Notes: generated from the sequence alone by a model not told the origin. DNA of 64,000 bases from Chromobacterium rhizoryzae (GCF_020544465.1 NZ_CP066126.1:3596001-3660000), one strand, 5' to 3'. Positions 34,039 to 43,300 are shown, counted from the stretch's first letter. Translations and numbers: made by a program.

Positions 34039-34041
34039 AAA

Positions 34042-34063
34042 ACGGCGGGAATATCCCCGCCGT
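34042..34063. terminator. Bidirectional terminator between the Lrp-type gene and tex
   Basis: Stem ACGGCGGGG / CCCCGCCGT, with an A-run before and a T-run after it, so it works in both directions for the convergent genes. Confidence 0.85.
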
Positions 34064-34080
34064 TTTTGACTTCAGCCCCC

Positions 34081-36393
34081 TCAGCGCTTGAGCTTGGCGA
34101 ACGCCGCCGCCATCGCGGTGTCGCCGGCCGGCTGCTGGCCGCGCTGGCGGTCGCCGCCGCGCCGGTCCTGAGCGCGCGGGCCGTCGTTGCGCGGGCCACG
34201 GCTGTTGCCGGCGCCCGGCGCGTCGTCCAGCCGCATGGTCAGCGCGATGCGCTTGCGCGCCGCGTCCACTTCCATCACCTTGACCTTGACCACATCGCCG
34301 GCCTTGACCACTTTGCGCGGGTCGTCGACGAACTTGTTGGACAAGGCCGAGATGTGAACCAGGCCGTCCTGGTGCACGCCGATGTCGACGAAGGCGCCGA
34401 AGTTGGCGACATTGGTGACCACCCCCTCCAAGACCATGCCCGGCTGCAAGTCCTTGATGTCCTCGACGCCGTCCTGGAAGGTGGCGGTCTTGAACTCCGG
34501 ACGCGGGTCGCGGCCCGGCTTGTCCAGCTCACGCAGAATGTCCATCACCGTGGGCAGGCCGAAGCGCTCGTCGGTGTAATCCACCGCCTTCACCGTTTTC
34601 AGGAAACCGGAATCGCCGAGCAGCGATTTCATCTCGCGGCCGGTCTTGAGCACGATCCGCTCCACCACCGGATAGGCTTCCGGATGCACGGCGGAGCCGT
34701 CCAGCGGATTGTCGCCGTCGCGGATGCGCAGGAAGCCGGCCGCCTGTTCGAAGGTTTTGTCGCCCAGCCGCGGCACTTTCAGCAATTGCTTGCGGTTGCG
34801 GAAAGCGCCGTTCTGATCGCGGTAGGACACGATATTGGCCGCCAATGTGGCGTTGAGGCCGGAGATGCGGGTCAACAGCGGCGCCGAGGCGGTGTTGACG
34901 TCGACGCCGACGGCGTTGACGCAATCCTCCACCACCGCGTCCAGCGCGCGCGCCAGCTGGCTCTGGTTGACGTCGTGCTGATACTGGCCGACGCCGATGG
35001 ACTTGGGATCGATCTTCACCAGCTCGGCCAGCGGGTCCTGCAAACGGCGGGCGATGGACACCGCGCCGCGCAGCGACACGTCCAGATCCGGGAATTCCCG
35101 CGCTGCCAGTTCCGAGGCCGAGTACACCGAGGCGCCGGCTTCGGACACCACGATCTTGGTCATGCCCAGCTGCGGATAGGCGCGGATCAGCTCCTGCGCC
35201 AGCTTGTCGGTTTCGCGGCTGGCGGTTCCGTTGCCGATGGCGATCAGATCCACGCGGTGACGCGCGCACAAGGCGCCCAGCACCGCCAGCGAGCGGTCCC
35301 AGTCGCGGCGCGGCTCGTGCGGATAGATGGTGGCGGTGTCCAGCAGCTTGCCGGTGTCGTCCACCACCGCCACCTTGCAGCCGGTACGCAAGCCCGGGTC
35401 CAGGCCCAGGGTGGCGCGCCGGCCGGCCGGCGCCGCCAGCAAGAGGTCGTGCAGATTGTCGGCGAACACCTTGATCGCCTCGGCGTCGGCGGCGTCCTTG
35501 AGCCGCGACACCAGCTCCAGTTCCAGCGACAGGAAGATCTTGGCGCGCCAGCACAGGCGCACGCCGTCCAGCAGCCATTTGTCGGCCGGGCGGCCGGCGT
35601 CGCTCACGCCGAAGCGCGCGGCGATCAACTGCTCGTAGGCGGAGCGCTCGGTGATCGGCGTCTCGTCCGGCTGATACTTCAGCGTCAGACTGAGCACGCC
35701 CTCGTTGCGGCCGCGCAATAGCGCCAGCGCGCGGTGCGAGGGCGTGGCGCGGATGGCTTCGCGGTGCTGGAAATAATCGGAGAACTTGGCGCCCTCGTGT
35801 TCCTTGCCGGCTACCACCTGGCCGGCCAGCTCGCCCTCGCTCCACAGTTTTTCGCGCAACCGCCCCAAGAGTTCGGCGTCCTCGGCGAAGCGCTCGATCA
35901 GGATGGCGCGCGCGCCGTCCAGCGCCGCCTTGGCGTCGGCCACGCCGGCTTCGGCGTTGACATAGGCGGCCGCGGCGGCGTTGGGGTCCTGGCTAGGGTC
36001 GGACAGCAGACTGTCGGCCAAGGGCTCCAGCCCGGCTTCGCGCGCGATCTGCGCCTTGGTGCGGCGCTTGGGCTTGTAAGGAAGGTAAAGGTCTTCCAGC
36101 GTGGTCTTGTTGTCGGCGGCGTAGAGCGCGGCCTCCAGTTCGGGGCTCAGCTTGCCTTGCTCGGAAATGCTGCCGAGGATGCTGACGCGGCGCTCGTCCA
36201 GTTCGCGCAGATACACCAGGCGCTCGGCCAGGGTGCGAAGCTGGGTGTCGTCCAGACCGCCGGTGACTTCCTTGCGGTAACGGGCGATGAAGGGAACGGT
36301 GGCGCCGCCGTCTATCAGTTCGATGGTGGCGGCCACTTGCGCCTCGCGGACGGAGAGTTCCGCCGCCAGACGATGGGAAATGCTTTTCAACAT
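34081..36393 (-). CDS. tex: Tex-family transcription accessory RNA-binding protein
   Basis: This 770-residue protein has the Tex order: N-terminal helical region (ISHRLAAELSVREAQVAATI, ARYRKEVTGGLDD), YqgF/RNase-H-like domain (LGLDPGLRTGCKVAVVDDTG, ~335), helix-hairpin-helix region (NTASAPLLTRISGLNATLAA, ~505) and a C-terminal S1 RNA-binding domain (GMVLEGVVTNVANFGAFVDI, ~650-720), then an Arg/Gly-rich tail. The length is typical. It binds nucleic acids and affects transcription; the exact role is not established. Confidence 0.95.
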   Translation of the reverse strand: MLKSISHRLAAELSVREAQVAATIELIDGGATVPFIARYRKEVTGGLDDTQLRTLAERLVYLRELDERRVSILGSISEQGKLSPELEAALYAADNKTTLEDLYLPYKPKRRTKAQIAREAGLEPLADSLLSDPSQDPNAAAAAYVNAEAGVADAKAALDGARAILIERFAEDAELLGRLREKLWSEGELAGQVVAGKEHEGAKFSDYFQHREAIRATPSHRALALLRGRNEGVLSLTLKYQPDETPITERSAYEQLIAARFGVSDAGRPADKWLLDGVRLCWRAKIFLSLELELVSRLKDAADAEAIKVFADNLHDLLLAAPAGRRATLGLDPGLRTGCKVAVVDDTGKLLDTATIYPHEPRRDWDRSLAVLGALCARHRVDLIAIGNGTASRETDKLAQELIRAYPQLGMTKIVVSEAGASVYSASELAAREFPDLDVSLRGAVSIARRLQDPLAELVKIDPKSIGVGQYQHDVNQSQLARALDAVVEDCVNAVGVDVNTASAPLLTRISGLNATLAANIVSYRDQNGAFRNRKQLLKVPRLGDKTFEQAAGFLRIRDGDNPLDGSAVHPEAYPVVERIVLKTGREMKSLLGDSGFLKTVKAVDYTDERFGLPTVMDILRELDKPGRDPRPEFKTATFQDGVEDIKDLQPGMVLEGVVTNVANFGAFVDIGVHQDGLVHISALSNKFVDDPRKVVKAGDVVKVKVMEVDAARKRIALTMRLDDAPGAGNSRGPRNDGPRAQDRRGGDRQRGQQPAGDTAMAAAFAKLKR

Positions 36394-36458
36394 CGGTTTT
36401 TATTCTTTCGAGTTGAACAAAAACCGCTACTCTACCGCCATTGCCGACAAAATCAACC

Positions 36459-36480
36459 GGGACGCCGCATAGGGCGTCCC
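36459..36480 (-). terminator. Terminator of the SpoIIAA-like gene
   Basis: Stem GGGACGCC / GGCGTCCC with a short loop. On the minus strand a GGTTGATTTTG tract follows. Confidence 0.65.
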
Positions 36481-36502
36481 GAAATCAGCGCAACCGGACA
36501 AA

Positions 36503-36865
36503 TCAGGTGCCCGCCGCCACCGGGCTTTCCAACCAGGCCTGGGCCTCTTCCGCGGTATCGAAATACTGGGTGCGGGTATTGGACAGCAAGCCGGCGATGT
36601 GGGCGGCCAGCTTGATCCAGACATCGCTGACCACCAGCGCCACGCGGCCGACATGGTTTTCATGGGCGCGCATGAATTTGACCTCTTCCACCGCCATGTC
36701 CAGCGTGAAGTCCTTCAACTCGGTCAGGTCCAGCAGCAGGTCGGGCTTGGCGCACTCGGACTGGCGCTTGAGCAAGGCCTCTTCCAGCAGCTTGAAGTCC
36801 GCCAGCGTGAATTCGTTGTACAGCGCCACGTCCAGGCCGTAGTGTTGTTCGCGTATCGAGATCAT
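36503..36865 (-). CDS. SpoIIAA-like (STAS-fold) protein
   Basis: This 120-residue cytosolic protein has the SpoIIAA-like pattern: YNEFTLADFKLLEEAL, DLLLDLTELKDFTLDMAVEE, KFMRAHENHVGRVALVVSD and a tail YFDTAEEAQAWLES. The phosphorylatable Ser of true anti-anti-sigma factors is not evident, and related proteins may bind lipids instead. It appears monocistronic, with its own terminator. Confidence 0.82.
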   Translation of the reverse strand: MISIREQHYGLDVALYNEFTLADFKLLEEALLKRQSECAKPDLLLDLTELKDFTLDMAVEEVKFMRAHENHVGRVALVVSDVWIKLAAHIAGLLSNTRTQYFDTAEEAQAWLESPVAAGT

Positions 36866-36929
36866 GTGCTTCTCCTTTGCGGTGTCGCTTTCATTTTAAG
36901 GCTTGGCCGCACTGGCGCGGCAAGCTTTT

Positions 36930-37445
36930 TCAGGCGGCCGGCAGCGTCTTGAGCCAGGCGACGAGCCGCCCGCGGGCGTTGCGGCAGGGCGAGGCGGTAT
37001 TGAACTGTATCATCCGCCCGCGCGTCCATTTGTCGTACCAGGCGCGGCCGTACAGCGCCTCGTCGGAGTAGCTCTCCACCAGCGCCTCCACCTGGCGCTG
37101 GCTGTCGTCCAGCATCGCGCATAGCCGCGTCCAATCGCCTATCCCCTGGTAATCGCGGTAGAACTTCTGCGCCAGCAGGCCCAGTTGATTCCAGCGGTAG
37201 CCGGCGTCAGGAAAGTCTATCGGCAGGCCTTCCCGCTCCAGCCGGTGCCACTTCTGCACCAGCGCCTGCCAGCCCAGCAGATAGGCCAGCAGATCCGCCG
37301 CGCTCATCCGGCTGTTCTTGGCGTGGCCGTCCAGTTCCTGGACGAAGGCGCGCTCCGGCGGCACCCGCACCAACACCGCGCGCAAGCGCCGGTATTCGTC
37401 CCTCATCGCCGCCAGCAAAGCCGCCTTGTCCGCCGGTACCGCCAT
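36930..37445 (-). CDS. ClbS/DfsB-family four-helix protein
   Basis: This 171-residue protein has ALLAAMRDEYRRLRAVLVRV, MSAADLLAYLLGWQALVQKW, GYRWNQLGLLAQKFYRDY and an ending WTRGRMIQFNTASPCRNARG. This is the DUF1706/ClbS pattern. ClbS hydrolyses colibactin as self-protection; most relatives are uncharacterised. No genotoxin genes are visible nearby, so only the family can be claimed. Confidence 0.82.
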   Translation of the reverse strand: MAVPADKAALLAAMRDEYRRLRAVLVRVPPERAFVQELDGHAKNSRMSAADLLAYLLGWQALVQKWHRLEREGLPIDFPDAGYRWNQLGLLAQKFYRDYQGIGDWTRLCAMLDDSQRQVEALVESYSDEALYGRAWYDKWTRGRMIQFNTASPCRNARGRLVAWLKTLPAA

Positions 37446-37496
37446 CCTCCCACCCTCCAGGCCGGGTCCGGCGCAGCGCCGGATTTCGATTCCAGC

Positions 37497-38345
37497 TTAA
37501 CGCCGGCTGGCCAACATGCCGCTGACGATGATCAAACCCATCGCCGCCAAGCCGGCGGCGCTGAGCGGGTCGCCCCACAGCCCCACACCCAACAGGGTGG
37601 AAAACACCACGGTCAGATAGGACAGATTGGCGGCCAAGAGCTTGCGCCCCACTTTATACGCGCGGGTCATCGCCAATTGGGCGATGGTGGCGGTGGTGCC
37701 CAGGCCCAGCAGCAGCCAGACGTTTTCCAGCGTCACCGGGTGCCAGGTTTCGAACAACATCAGCAGCAGGCCGCCCAGCGTGGAGATCAGCGCGAAATAG
37801 AACACCACCTTCCATTCCGGCTCGCCCTGGCGGCCCAGTTCCCTCACGTGCAGATAGGACCAGCCGGCCAGCAGGCCGGAGCCGACGCCGAGCAGGCCAG
37901 CCACCCAGGCCTCGCTGGACAAGGTGGGCCGCAGCAACAGCACCACGCCGACAAAGCCCAGCGCCAGGCCGGCCAGCGCCTGCTTGGGCAGGCGCTCGCG
38001 CAGCAGGACCACCGACAACAGCGCCAGGAACATCGGCGAGGTGTAGTTGAGCGTGACCGCCGTGGACAGCGGCAAATGGGCGATGGCGTAGAAATACAAT
38101 AGCATCGAGACGTAGCCGATCAGGCCGCGCTGCACGTGATAGCGCAGCAAGGGGGTGGCGAAGCGATCGCGCCGCCACAAGGCCGCCGCGCCCAGGGTGA
38201 CCACGCCCATCAGCGTGCGCCAGAACACCAGCTCGGTGGAGGAGAAATACTCGGCGCCCAGCTTGACGAACACCCCCATCAGGCCGAAAAACACCGCCGC
38301 CACCACCATCCAGCCCGAACCCAGGCGCCACTTTCCGCTAGTCAA
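37497..38345 (-). CDS. EamA/DMT-family transporter
   Basis: This 282-residue protein has ten hydrophobic helices in two EamA repeats (GSGWMVVAAVFFGLMGVFVK..., LALGFVGVVLLLRP, LLGVGSGLLAGWSYLHVREL, LLAANLSYLTVVFSTLLGVG). The substrate is unknown; relatives export metabolites or amino acids. A truncated paralogue lies immediately upstream (38358-38621), a sign of tandem duplication. Confidence 0.85.
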   Translation of the reverse strand: MTSGKWRLGSGWMVVAAVFFGLMGVFVKLGAEYFSSTELVFWRTLMGVVTLGAAALWRRDRFATPLLRYHVQRGLIGYVSMLLYFYAIAHLPLSTAVTLNYTSPMFLALLSVVLLRERLPKQALAGLALGFVGVVLLLRPTLSSEAWVAGLLGVGSGLLAGWSYLHVRELGRQGEPEWKVVFYFALISTLGGLLLMLFETWHPVTLENVWLLLGLGTTATIAQLAMTRAYKVGRKLLAANLSYLTVVFSTLLGVGLWGDPLSAAGLAAMGLIIVSGMLASRR

Positions 38346-38357
38346 ACCACGTTATCC

Positions 38358-38621
38358 TTATGCATTGTTGATGTGGCCGCGCCAATGCGGCGTCCGCGGC
38401 GACTGGCGCTTCCAGGCCATCGCCGCGCCCAAGGTCAGCGCGCCGATGGCGGTGCGCCAGAACAGCAGCTCGGTGGAGCCGAAGGCGTCGGCGCCCAGCT
38501 TGACGAACATGCTCATCAAGGCGAAGCACAGGGCCGCCACCACCATCCAGCCGGAGCCTAAACGTCCCTGGCGCAAGCGCAGCCCCAGGGTTCTCGCGCC
38601 CTCGCTCAGCGCCGGCGTCAT
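38358..38621 (-). pseudogene. Truncated EamA transporter duplicate (two to three helices)
   Basis: These 87 codons match the first ~75 residues of the downstream transporter (GSGWMVVAALCFALMSMFVK, STELLFWRTAIGALTLGAA) and then stop after RTPHWRGHINNA. The ATG at 38621 overlaps the stop of the upstream gene by 4 bp. It is too short to be a transporter. It is probably the remains of a tandem duplication, although small paired EamA proteins exist. Confidence 0.6.
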
Positions 38622-39145
38622 CGTTTCAACAATTCCAGCGACAGACAGATGGCCTCCATCTGCCGGCGGTAGGTCTTGAACTCCGACGCGTTGGCGGCGC
38701 AGCGCGCCTCCGCCATGCGCTTTTTGTCCCCCAGCTGGAACACGTGCAGATTATGCCGGACGATCCACAAGCGGTTGGAGACGAAACGGCCGTCGCGGTA
38801 TTCGGTGACCAGCCGGCCGCTGCGGCTGTTGCCGCGGGCGAAATTGGCGGCTTCGCGGTTATCGCCCTCGCGGCGGTATTTCTGCGCCAGCCGGGCCAGG
38901 GTGTCGCCGCGCCCCGGCTTGCGCGCGAACACCTGCACATCGATGGCGGCGCGCTCGCGCTGGTCCGCCTTGGGCGGCACCACGCGCAGCACGCGCTGAC
39001 CGTCCACCACGCTGGGGCGGACCTTCCAGCCCGGCGGCACATTGAAACGCACCCGGCTGGCGGCGTCGGTATAGACGGCGGCCTGGGCCAGCGGAGCCAG
39101 CAAGGCCAGCGACAAGGGCAAACAGCGGAAAAGCGTTTTGAGCAT
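38618..39145 (-). CDS. Hypothetical exported protein
   Basis: This protein of ~175 residues starts at 39145 (MLKTLFRCLPLSLALLAPLA) with a signal peptide to residue ~22. The mature part is beta-rich and basic (ASRVRFNVPPGWKVRPSVVD, AAIDVQVFARKPGRGDTLAR) and ends with a small helical region containing two Cys (RCAANASEFK, AICLSLELLKR). I recognise no family. It overlaps the truncated EamA gene. Confidence 0.7.
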   Translation of the reverse strand: MLKTLFRCLPLSLALLAPLAQAAVYTDAASRVRFNVPPGWKVRPSVVDGQRVLRVVPPKADQRERAAIDVQVFARKPGRGDTLARLAQKYRREGDNREAANFARGNSRSGRLVTEYRDGRFVSNRLWIVRHNLHVFQLGDKKRMAEARCAANASEFKTYRRQMEAICLSLELLKR

Positions 39146-39171
39146 GGAATCGGGCAAACCAGAATAAGAAA

Positions 39172-39192
39172 GGCGCGGACTGGGTCCGCGCC
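39172..39192 (-). terminator. Terminator of the Rieske oxygenase gene
   Basis: Stem GGCGCGGAC / GTCCGCGCC with a 3-base loop, then TTTCTT on the minus strand. Confidence 0.75.
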
Positions 39193-39220
39193 TTTCCATT
39201 ATGACACTGCAAGCCGCCGC

Positions 39221-40330
39221 TTAACCAGCCAGCGCCGCGCCCATTTTGCGCCGGTAGAACTCGTGGAAGTGCAACATGCCCTCCTCGGTGGGAGATTGAT
39301 AAGGCCCCACCTCGTGCTCGCCGCGCAGCCACAAGGCGCGGCGGCCTTCGTGCATGCGGTAGCAGATTTCGTCGTCTTCCTTGGCGGTTTCGAAGTAGGC
39401 CGCCTGCTCCGCCTCGATGAACTCCGGCTCGAACCACACCACGTCCTCCGGGTAGTAGAACTCGGTCAACACCGTGCACTGCTCCGGCCCGCGCGGCATC
39501 ACCACGCTGACCACCAGCACGTGCGGATACCACTCCACCATGATGTTGGGGTAGTAAGTCAGCCAGATGGCGCCGAACTCCGGCTGCTGGTCGGCGTAGC
39601 GCCGGCGGACTTCCTCATGCCATTTGCCGTAGGCGCGGGAACCGGAAGTGGCCAGCTGGTTCTTCACGCCCACGGTCTGCACATGGTATTGCGCGCCCCA
39701 CTCCCATTTCAGATCGCCGCAATCGACGAAATTGCCCAGGCCGGGGTGGAAGGGATCGACGTGGTAATCCTCGGAATACACTTCGATGAAGGTCTTCCAG
39801 TTGAAGCCGTACTCGCTCAGATGGCTGGAATGGTAGGCGTAGCCGTCAAAACTCATGTGCTTGGCCACGCCCAGATTTTCCAGATCGCGCGCCACATTGC
39901 GGCGCGCGTCGAACAAAAGGCCGTTCCAACGCGTCAGCTCGGTCTGGTTCAACTTCAGGCACGGCGTTTCCGGAAAATGCGGCGCGCCCAGCAAAGCGCC
40001 TTCGGCGTCGTAAGTCCAGCCATGCAGATTGCAGACGATATGATTGCCGTTGCCGCGGCCTTTATAGATGACCGCCTGGCGATGGCGGCAGACATTGGAG
40101 ATCAGCTTGACCCGTCCATCCACGTTCTTGAGCATCTTGCCGTGGCCCATCCATTCCAGAGTCTGATAATCGCCGGCGTTCGGCGTCATCAGCTCATGGC
40201 CATAGTAGAGGGGCGCGTCTCCAAACAGCAGCCGCTGTTCCTGAGCGTAATAGGCAGGATCGAAATAGGTATAGACGGGTAGCTGGGCAGCAGAAGCTTG
40301 AAGCAACTGAGCGGAAGCCAGATCAGACAT
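39221..40330 (-). CDS. Rieske non-heme iron oxygenase, alpha-subunit type
   Basis: This 369-residue protein has a Rieske [2Fe-2S] site CRHRQ ... CNLHGWTYD (CXH-X17-CX2H, ~residues 80-105) and a catalytic domain with the iron motif EVYSEDYHVDPFHPGL (two His and, later, Asp). The ATG at 40330 follows GGAGG by 10 nt; an in-frame GTG at 40339 is too close to it. No ferredoxin, reductase or beta-subunit gene adjoins. The substrate cannot be assigned; relatives act on aromatics, betaines or choline-like compounds. Confidence 0.87.
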   Translation of the reverse strand: MSDLASAQLLQASAAQLPVYTYFDPAYYAQEQRLLFGDAPLYYGHELMTPNAGDYQTLEWMGHGKMLKNVDGRVKLISNVCRHRQAVIYKGRGNGNHIVCNLHGWTYDAEGALLGAPHFPETPCLKLNQTELTRWNGLLFDARRNVARDLENLGVAKHMSFDGYAYHSSHLSEYGFNWKTFIEVYSEDYHVDPFHPGLGNFVDCGDLKWEWGAQYHVQTVGVKNQLATSGSRAYGKWHEEVRRRYADQQPEFGAIWLTYYPNIMVEWYPHVLVVSVVMPRGPEQCTVLTEFYYPEDVVWFEPEFIEAEQAAYFETAKEDDEICYRMHEGRRALWLRGEHEVGPYQSPTEEGMLHFHEFYRRKMGAALAG

Positions 40331-41003
40331 TATTCCCACACCTCCGTGGTAGAAGATATAAGACCAGCCGAATCTCGCTTAAAACGAGTTTGCGGGACTA
40401 TCAAAAACAATCAACAAAAACAAGGCCGAACCTTGCGGCCGAGGGGCGGATTATGCCCCCGCCCCCCCACCGGGGCAAGCCTTTCCTCTCTGCTGGAAGC
40501 GGGTTCTTGGCGTAAAAACATCAGCTTGCCATACCCAAATCATACTTAGAATAATATTTTTGATAGGAATCAAAGCTTTAGCATTCACGCTGCAATGCAA
40601 TATTAGAGTCGCTTAATTCATGATGTTATAATCGCCGTCATCGCCGCCGTCCGGCCCTGGAGCCTGACCCCATCTGGACTGTAGCCGATATGCCGCCAGT
40701 TACAATGCCTGCCGCGTAAAAGCAGGCGCAGCCATGCTTTTCGCCGGAGACCCCGCGGCGCTGACGCCGGCTTCCGGCAATGCTATACCGATTGAAAGCC
40801 GCGTCCGACGCAGCGGGAATCCATGCTCGCCGCCGCGGCCGCGAGCTCGGGTCCAATGGCGACAAAACCGCTGATTTTTGCCGAAATGCTGAATTTAACG
40901 ACTCATCGCGCCAAGCGCCTGCAGCCTGCGACACCGTTCGGTCGGTGCCGGACCGCCATTCGCGCCCATTCCCGCCGCGCGTCACAGGAAAGTCTCTGAA
41001 ACC
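40331..41003. other. Long divergent control region between the Rieske gene and pta
   Basis: There is no gene in 673 bases. It holds an FNR/Anr box (40560-40573), AT-rich promoter sequence, TATAAT at 40627-40632, and several small GC-rich hairpins (CTCG...CGAG near 40374; GGCCGAACCTTGCGGCC near 40422). The pta leader from the box to the ATG is more than 400 bases. Confidence 0.5.
40560..40573. promoter_or_regulatory. Perfect FNR/Anr box upstream of pta
   Basis: TTGATAGGAATCAA equals the consensus TTGAT-N4-ATCAA at all ten positions. A -10-like CAATAT at 40598-40603 would put the start site near 40610, with the box centred about 43 bases upstream, close to the class II activating position. Low-oxygen activation of pta is the natural reading. 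Confidence 0.7.
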
Positions 41004-43097
41004 ATGCAAACCTTTTTCCTCGCACCCATCGGCTTCAACGCCGGCCTGACCTCGGTGGCGCTGGGCGCCATCCACAGCCTGGAACAGGCCGGCCTGCGCG
41101 TCGGCTTCGTCAAGCCCATCGCCCAGGGCGCGGACCCCAAGGAGCCGGAGCGCTCCACCCACTTCGCGCGCGCCATCTGCCGGCTCAATCCGCCGGAGCC
41201 GATTCCGATGGAGCGGGTGGAACACCTGCTGTCCAAGGGCCAGGTGGATCAGTTGATGGAGGAAGTGGTCAGCCTGTATCAGCAGGCGGCCCATCAGGTG
41301 GACGTGGTGCTGGTGGAAGGCCTTGTGCCGGACCAGAAGCAGGTGTTCTCCACCTTCCTCAACACCAAGATCGCCCGCAATCTGCAGGCGCAGACCATCC
41401 TGGTCAGCGCCGCCGACAACCTGGCCAGCCATGAGATCGCCGAGCAACTGGAAATGAGCATCCAGGCCTTTGGCGGCGGTCAGGGCGGACAAGTCGCCGG
41501 CTACATCCTCAACCGGGTGCCCAAGGATCAGAACGCCCAGGACATCGCCACCGAGGTGCTGGAAAGCGGCAGCCTGATGAAGAAGGTCAGACTGCCGCTG
41601 CTGGGCGCCATCCCGCACGAACCCGAGTTGCTGGCGCCGCGCACGCTGGACGTAGCCAATCATCTGAAGGCGCGGCTGCTGCACGCCGGCCAACTGACCA
41701 GCCGGCGCGTGCGCACCATGGTGGTGACCGCCCGCACCGTGCCCAATATCGTGCACCTGCTCAAGCCCGGCGCGCTGATCATCACCCCGGGCGACCGCGA
41801 GGACATCGTGCTGGCCACCGCGATGGCGGCGATGAACGGGGTGCCGCTGGCCGGCCTGCTGCTGACCTGCGACTCGATGCCGGACCCGCGCATCATGCTG
41901 CTGTGCCAGCAAGCCTTCACCGGCGGCATGCCGGTGATGGCCAGCGAATCCAATACCTTCGACACCAGCAGCGCGCTCAACAATATGAGCTTGCAAGTGC
42001 CGTCCGACGACCGCGAGCGCATGGAGCGCGTGATCGAATTCGTCGCCGAACACCTGAACGTGGCGCCGCTGAAGCAATACATCGGCGCGCCGCAGGAACT
42101 GCGCCTGCCGCCGCCGGCCTTCCGCTATCAGCTGATGGAAAAGGCGCGCAAGGCCAATAAGCGCATCGTGCTGCCGGAAGGCAACGAACCGCGCACCATC
42201 CAGGCCGCCGCCATCTGCCACGAGAAGGGCATCGCCCGCTGCGTGCTGATCGGCCAGCGCGCCGAAATCCTGCAAGTGGCGGAAGCCCAGGGCGTGGCCC
42301 TGCCGGAATCGGTGGAAATCATCGACCCCAACGAGGTGCGCGGCCGTTACGTGCCGCCGATGGTGGAGCTGCGCAAGAGCAAGGGCCTGAACGCGCCGAT
42401 GGCCGAGCAACAACTGGAAGACAATGTGGTGATGGGCACCATGATGCTGGCGCTGGACGAAGTGGACGGCCTGGTGTCCGGCGCGGTGCACACCACCGCC
42501 AACACCATCCGCCCGGCCCTGCAGCTAATCAAGACCGCGCCGGGGGCCCGCATCGTCTCCAGCGTGTTCTTCATGCTGATGCCGGAGCAGGTGCTGGTTT
42601 ACGGCGACTGCGCGGTGAACCCGGACCCGGACGCCGAGCAATTGGCCGACATCGCCATCCAGTCGGCGGACTCCGCCGCCGCCTTCGGCATTCCGCCGCG
42701 AGTGGCGATGATCTCCTACTCCACCGGTTCCTCCGGCAGCGGCTCGGACGTGGAAAAAGTGCGCGAAGCCACCCGCATCGCCAAGGAAAAGCGGCCGGAC
42801 CTGCTGATAGACGGCCCGATGCAGTACGACGCCGCCAGCGTGGAATCGGTGGGCCGCCAGAAGGCGCCGGACAGCGCGGTGGCCGGCCGCGCCACCGTCT
42901 TCGTGTTCCCGGACCTCAACACCGGCAACACCACCTATAAGGCGGTGCAGCGCTCGGCCAACGTGGTGTCGGTGGGCCCGATGCTGCAAGGCCTGCGCAA
43001 GCCGGTCAACGATCTGTCGCGCGGCGCGCTGGTGGACGACATCGTCTACACCATCGCGCTGACCGCGCTGCAGGCGGAGCAAGGCGAGTCCGCTTGA
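41004..43097 (+). CDS. pta: Phosphate acetyltransferase
   Basis: This 697-residue long-form enzyme interconverts acetyl-CoA and acetyl phosphate. The order is an N-terminal BioD-like P-loop-related domain (1-~210, FFLAPIGFNAGLTSVALGAI), a DRTGG domain (~215-330, TARTVPNIVHLLKPGALIIT) and a C-terminal PTA catalytic domain (~370-690, RIVLPEGNEPRTIQAAAICH, DGLVSGAVHTTANTIRPALQ, SYSTGSSGSGSDVEKVREAT, FPDLNTGNTTYKAVQRS). The length is typical. No ackA adjoins. A perfect FNR/Anr box lies upstream and a terminator downstream. Confidence 0.96.
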   Translation: MQTFFLAPIGFNAGLTSVALGAIHSLEQAGLRVGFVKPIAQGADPKEPERSTHFARAICRLNPPEPIPMERVEHLLSKGQVDQLMEEVVSLYQQAAHQVDVVLVEGLVPDQKQVFSTFLNTKIARNLQAQTILVSAADNLASHEIAEQLEMSIQAFGGGQGGQVAGYILNRVPKDQNAQDIATEVLESGSLMKKVRLPLLGAIPHEPELLAPRTLDVANHLKARLLHAGQLTSRRVRTMVVTARTVPNIVHLLKPGALIITPGDREDIVLATAMAAMNGVPLAGLLLTCDSMPDPRIMLLCQQAFTGGMPVMASESNTFDTSSALNNMSLQVPSDDRERMERVIEFVAEHLNVAPLKQYIGAPQELRLPPPAFRYQLMEKARKANKRIVLPEGNEPRTIQAAAICHEKGIARCVLIGQRAEILQVAEAQGVALPESVEIIDPNEVRGRYVPPMVELRKSKGLNAPMAEQQLEDNVVMGTMMLALDEVDGLVSGAVHTTANTIRPALQLIKTAPGARIVSSVFFMLMPEQVLVYGDCAVNPDPDAEQLADIAIQSADSAAAFGIPPRVAMISYSTGSSGSGSDVEKVREATRIAKEKRPDLLIDGPMQYDAASVESVGRQKAPDSAVAGRATVFVFPDLNTGNTTYKAVQRSANVVSVGPMLQGLRKPVNDLSRGALVDDIVYTIALTALQAEQGESA

Positions 43098-43118
43098 ACT
43101 GAAGCCGCCCTCCCCCAA

Positions 43119-43140
43119 CCGCCTGCCGCCCGGCAGGCGG
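43119..43140 (+). terminator. pta terminator
   Basis: Perfect stem CCGCCTGCCG / CGGCAGGCGG followed by TTTCG. Confidence 0.8.
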
Positions 43141-43300
43141 TTTCGCCGTTCCGCGCAACAGCGCCCCTCCCCTTCGCCGCCCTGTCCGGTCATGCCATTG
43201 CGTTAATTCAAACAATTGTTTTACATTGGAGCGCCATAAGAGCCGCACAACAACAAGCTGCGTCCGCAGCCGCGTCTACAACGCATCAGAGGGGCACTCC

